A stretch of DNA of 64,000 nucleotides, taken from the NCBI RefSeq assembly GCF_001651865.1, contig NZ_LPUX01000064.1, positions 434,001 through 498,000 of the forward strand, in the 5' to 3' direction. Below, one piece after another: positions 60,716 through 64,000 of the stretch. The stretch is from Sinorhizobium glycinis (lineage in GTDB: Bacteria; Pseudomonadota; Alphaproteobacteria; Rhizobiales; Rhizobiaceae). Positions within the stretch are counted from its first letter, which is position 1. Each line of letters opens with the position of its first letter. A program made the position numbers and the translations under genes. The notes beneath the pieces are model-generated. The model had not been told where the DNA came from. It worked only from the letters and a program-made list of their open reading frames with translations, and did no database searches.

Positions 60716-63700
60716 ATGGCCGGCACTTGGGACTTCTGGGTGGACCGCGGCGGCACCTTCACCGACGTGATCGGCCGCGATCCCGAAGGCCGATTGCACG
60801 CCCTCAAGGTGCTTTCCGAGAATCCCGGCGCCTATCGGGACGCCGCCGTCCACGGCATCCGGCTGCATCTCGGCCTTGCCGCCGGCGAGCCGGTGCCGCC
60901 GGGGCTGATCGGCGAGGTCCGGATGGGTACCACTGTCGCCACCAATGCGCTGCTGGAGCGCAAGGGGGAGCGGCTGGCGCTCATCACGACGCGCGGCTTC
61001 CGCGATGGTCTGAGGATCGGCTACCAGGAGCGCAAGAAGATTTTCGCGACCGAAATCATCAAGCCGGAGGCGCTCTATTCGGACGTCGTCGAGCTCGACG
61101 AGCGGGTGCTTGCGGACGGGACGATCGAGCGACCGCTCGACGAAGAGGCGGCACGGCAGGCGCTCGAAGCTTTGAAGGCGAAAGGATACAGCGCGGTCGC
61201 GATCGTCTTCATGCACGCCTACCGGTATCCCGATCACGAGGCGGCCGTCGCCCGCGTCGCCCGCGCCATCGGCTTCGAGCAGGTCTCGGTCAGCCACGAG
61301 GTCTCGCCGCTCGTCAAATATGTCGGCCGCGGCGACACGACGGTCGTCGACGCCTATCTCTCGCCGGTGCTCGGCCGCTATGTGGCGCAGGTGTCGGAGG
61401 AGCTCGATGTTGCGCGATCCGGCGCCCGGCTGATGTTCATGATGTCGTCCGGCGGTCTGACGGCGGCGGACCTGTTCCAGGGCAAGGACGCGATCCTTTC
61501 CGGGCCGGCCGGCGGCGTCGTCGGTCTTGCGAGGACCGGCGAGGCGGCCGGCTTCGACCGGGTCATCGGCTTCGACATGGGCGGCACCTCGACCGACGTC
61601 GCCCATTTCGACGGCGAATACGAACGCGCCTTCGAGACGGAAGTCGCCGGCGTGCGCGTCCGGGCGCCGATGATGCTGATCCACACGGTCGCCGCCGGCG
61701 GCGGTTCGATCCTCCATTTCGACGGCGAACGCTTCCGCGTCGGGCCCGATTCGGCCGGTGCCAACCCAGGCCCGGCCTGCTACCGTAACGGCGGGCCGCT
61801 CGCCGTCACCGACGCCAATGTCATGGTCGGCAAGCTGATGCCGGAGCATTTTCCGGCGATCTTCGGGCCTGAGCAGAACCTGCCGCTAGACGTCGAAACG
61901 GTCCGGGCGCGTTTTGCCGCGCTCGCCGCCGAGATCGGCGACGGCCGCAGCGCGGAAGACGTCGCAGACGGCTTCATCCGGATCGCCGTCGCCAACATGG
62001 TCGAGGCGATCAAGAAAATTTCCGTGCAGCGCGGCTACGACGTGACGCGCTATGCGCTGAACTGCTTCGGCGGCGCCGGCGGCCAGCACGCCTGCCTCGT
62101 CGCCGACGCGCTCGGCATGAGGAGCATTCTCCTGCACCCGATGTCGGGGCTGCTCTCCGCCTACGGCATGGGTCTCGCCGATATCCGCGCGACGCGGCAG
62201 AAGGCGCTCGGCGTGGCGCTCGACGATGCCGCACCGCAAGCGCTCGCCAAACTCGGGGCGGAACTGCAGGTCGAATGCCTCGCGGAACTTGACGCCCAGG
62301 GGATTGGCCGTGACCGTATCCGCACGCATCTGCGCGCCCATATCCGCTACGCCGGTACGGATACGGTGCTCGCCGTCGCGGCGAGCTTCCCGGACCATGA
62401 CGATGCGCCGCGCCTGCGCGCCGAATTCGAGACGCTGCACAGGCGCCGCTTCGGCTTCGTCGCCGAGAACAAGCCGCTGGTGATCGATGCCGTCGAGGTC
62501 GAGACGGTGGGCGGCGGGGCTGCGCAGATGGAGGCGGACGGTCTCCCGACCATCTCCGGGGAGGGGGCCGTTCGCCGGAAAACCCGCTTCTATTCGCAAG
62601 GCGAATTCCATGACGCGCCGGTGGCGCTGCGCTCGGAGATCAAGCCGGGGCAACGGCTGGCGGGACCGGCGATCATCGTCGAAGCGAACCAGACGATCAT
62701 CGTCGAGGATGGCTGGCAGGCCGAGTTGACGGCCAGGGACCACATCGTGCTGAAGCGCATCAAGCCACTGCCCGAGCGCACGGCGGTCGGCACCAGGGCC
62801 GACCCGGTGATGCTGGAGATCTTCAACAACCTCTTCATGTCGATCGCCGAGCAGATGGGCGTGACGTTGCAGAACACCGCCTATTCGGTGAACATCAAGG
62901 AGCGCCTCGATTTCTCCTGCGCGGTCTTCGACAACAAAGGCAATCTCGTCGCCAACGCGCCGCATATGCCCGTGCATCTCGGCTCGATGGATGCGTCGGT
63001 CGCGACCGCGATCCGCGAGAACCCGGTGATCCATCCGGGCGACGTGTTCCTGATCAACGCGCCCTACAACGGCGGCACGCATCTGCCGGACCTGACGGTC
63101 TGCACGCCGGTCTTCGACGACGAGGGCCGCGCGATCCGCTTCTGGGTGGCAAGCCGTGGCCACCACGCCGATATCGGCGGCATTTCGCCCGGTTCGATGT
63201 CGCCGCTCGCCACCAATATCGAGGAGGAAGGCGTCTATATCGACAATTTCAAGCTGATCGACCGGGGCCGCTTCTCCGAGGAGGAGCTGGAGACGTTGCT
63301 CAACGGCGCGCGCTACCCGGTGCGCAACATCCTCCAGAACGTCAACGACCTGAAAGCCCAGGTTGCCGCCAACGAGAAGGGGGTGGCGGAACTGAAGAAG
63401 ATGATCGCCCTGTTCGGCGAGGACGTCGTCGAGGCCTATATGGGCCACGTCCAGGACAATGCGGCCGAAAGCGTGCGCCGCGTGCTCGACCAGCTGAGCG
63501 ACGGCGAGTTCTCCTACGAGATGGACCAGGGCTGCCGGATCGTCGCGAAGATTACGATCGATCGCGAGAGGCGCGAGGCGACGGTCGATTTCACCGGCAC
63601 GTCGGCGCAGCGTTCGGACAACTTCAATGCGCCGGGGCCGGTGACCCGCGCGGCGGTGCTCTATGTCTTCCGGGTGCTGGTCGAGGCCGATATCCCGATG

Positions 63701-64000
63701 AATGCCGGCTGCCTCAGGCCGATCCGTATCGTCATCCCCGAAGGCACGATGCTTTCGCCGCGCTATCCGGCGGCCGTCGTCGCCGGCAATGTCGAGGTGA
63801 GCCAGGCGGTGACCAATTGCCTGTTCGGCGCTGTCGAGGCGCAGGCCGCAGCGCAGGGGACGATGAACAACCTGACCTTCGGCAACGCGAGCTACCAGTA
63901 TTACGAGACGATCTGCTCCGGCGCGCCGGCCGGGCCAGGCTATAATGGCGCTGACGCGGTTCACACCCACATGACCAATTCGCGGCTCACCGATCCGGAA
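60716..64000 (+). CDS. Fused 5-oxoprolinase / hydantoinase (HyuA-HyuB in one chain), partial
   Basis: Open for 1095 codons from ATG 60716 to the window edge. The HyuA half (about 1-680) has [60 protein letters not shown] and [17 protein letters not shown]. The HyuB half begins near 697 ([20 protein letters not shown]) and includes [20 protein letters not shown] and [20 protein letters not shown]. This is the layout of eukaryotic-type 5-oxoprolinase (OplAH), which cleaves 5-oxo-L-proline to glutamate with ATP. GCGAGGAGAGACGG precedes the start. The C-terminus is outside the window. Confidence 0.93.
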   Translation, partial: MAGTWDFWVDRGGTFTDVIGRDPEGRLHALKVLSENPGAYRDAAVHGIRLHLGLAAGEPVPPGLIGEVRMGTTVATNALLERKGERLALITTRGFRDGLRIGYQERKKIFATEIIKPEALYSDVVELDERVLADGTIERPLDEEAARQALEALKAKGYSAVAIVFMHAYRYPDHEAAVARVARAIGFEQVSVSHEVSPLVKYVGRGDTTVVDAYLSPVLGRYVAQVSEELDVARSGARLMFMMSSGGLTAADLFQGKDAILSGPAGGVVGLARTGEAAGFDRVIGFDMGGTSTDVAHFDGEYERAFETEVAGVRVRAPMMLIHTVAAGGGSILHFDGERFRVGPDSAGANPGPACYRNGGPLAVTDANVMVGKLMPEHFPAIFGPEQNLPLDVETVRARFAALAAEIGDGRSAEDVADGFIRIAVANMVEAIKKISVQRGYDVTRYALNCFGGAGGQHACLVADALGMRSILLHPMSGLLSAYGMGLADIRATRQKALGVALDDAAPQALAKLGAELQVECLAELDAQGIGRDRIRTHLRAHIRYAGTDTVLAVAASFPDHDDAPRLRAEFETLHRRRFGFVAENKPLVIDAVEVETVGGGAAQMEADGLPTISGEGAVRRKTRFYSQGEFHDAPVALRSEIKPGQRLAGPAIIVEANQTIIVEDGWQAELTARDHIVLKRIKPLPERTAVGTRADPVMLEIFNNLFMSIAEQMGVTLQNTAYSVNIKERLDFSCAVFDNKGNLVANAPHMPVHLGSMDASVATAIRENPVIHPGDVFLINAPYNGGTHLPDLTVCTPVFDDEGRAIRFWVASRGHHADIGGISPGSMSPLATNIEEEGVYIDNFKLIDRGRFSEEELETLLNGARYPVRNILQNVNDLKAQVAANEKGVAELKKMIALFGEDVVEAYMGHVQDNAAESVRRVLDQLSDGEFSYEMDQGCRIVAKITIDRERREATVDFTGTSAQRSDNFNAPGPVTRAAVLYVFRVLVEADIPMNAGCLRPIRIVIPEGTMLSPRYPAAVVAGNVEVSQAVTNCLFGAVEAQAAAQGTMNNLTFGNASYQYYETICSGAPAGPGYNGADAVHTHMTNSRLTDPE

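Noticed and set aside
61886-63970. 694-codon minus-strand frame opposite the oxoprolinase gene
   Set aside because: A shadow of the HyuB half: it is Arg/His-rich with no recognisable domain, and the plus strand is unambiguous.
1-64000. CRISPR array, tRNA or rRNA genes
   Set aside because: No regularly spaced direct repeats and no cloverleaf or rRNA-like sequences were noticed by eye; a tRNAscan/CRISPR search was not possible.

Overview
The window looks like part of a large secondary replicon (megaplasmid or chromid) of a Sinorhizobium/Ensifer-type alphaproteobacterium. It is GC-rich and carries a complete repABC cassette with a counter-transcribed RNA between repB and repC. It has five 16-bp palindromes of the RepB-centromere type, rhizobial intergenic mosaic (RIME-like) repeats, and many solute-transport and catabolic operons. 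I saw no rRNA, tRNA or CRISPR array. The genus is an inference from gene content, not a database result.

Layout. 1-3.4 kb: the cut-off EF-G-like GTPase gene, a HutC-type GntR regulator with no ordinary start codon, and a RibD-C/DHFR-like protein followed by an IS5-type transposase remnant. 3.5-10.4 kb: replication and partition, with repA, repB, ctRNA, repC (probable oriV inside it), parS-like sites before repA and around a glycosyltransferase gene, and a DUF1612-type gene. 10.4-18.9 kb: a secreted protein, MocR/EamA and LysG/LysE divergent regulator-exporter pairs, an MscS channel, a GT21-type glycosyltransferase and a peroxiredoxin-like protein. 19.1-26.2 kb: a quinate/shikimate-type operon (TRAP dctQ-dctM-dctP, shikimate/quinate dehydrogenase, 3-dehydroshikimate dehydratase) with a divergent TetR. 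26.2-30.4 kb: accessory patch of repeats, gene scars, an orphan terminator and small orphan genes. 30.5-33.8 kb: a tctC-tctB-tctA tripartite transporter split by a repeat and a distant parS-like site. 34.2-37.5 kb: pseudouridine synthase and a DUF3300/DUF2950 pair.

37.7-44.6 kb: D-amino-acid locus (Lrp regulator, alanine racemase, D-amino-acid dehydrogenase, RidA), then two SDRs and a class IV aminotransferase with a divergent GntR. 44.7-48.5 kb: a large FAD/Fe-S 2-hydroxyacid dehydrogenase with a downstream GntR gene. 48.5-49.3 kb: decayed fragments. 49.6-59.8 kb: a tightly overlapping minus-strand catabolic operon: SDR-like protein, ThDP enzyme, HyuA, HyuB, class I aminotransferase, uronate-dehydrogenase-like protein, frameshifted FAD oxidase, then LysR. 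60.0 kb to the end: a MarR regulator, a near-perfect 29-bp operator-like palindrome, and a fused 5-oxoprolinase-type gene running off the window.

The genes read mainly as substrate-specific uptake and breakdown modules, each with its own regulator. The hyu operon is the best candidate for an undescribed pathway: ATP-dependent opening of a lactam or hydantoin-like ring, transamination or oxidation of the product, then ThDP-dependent cleavage. It has no transporter of its own in the window.
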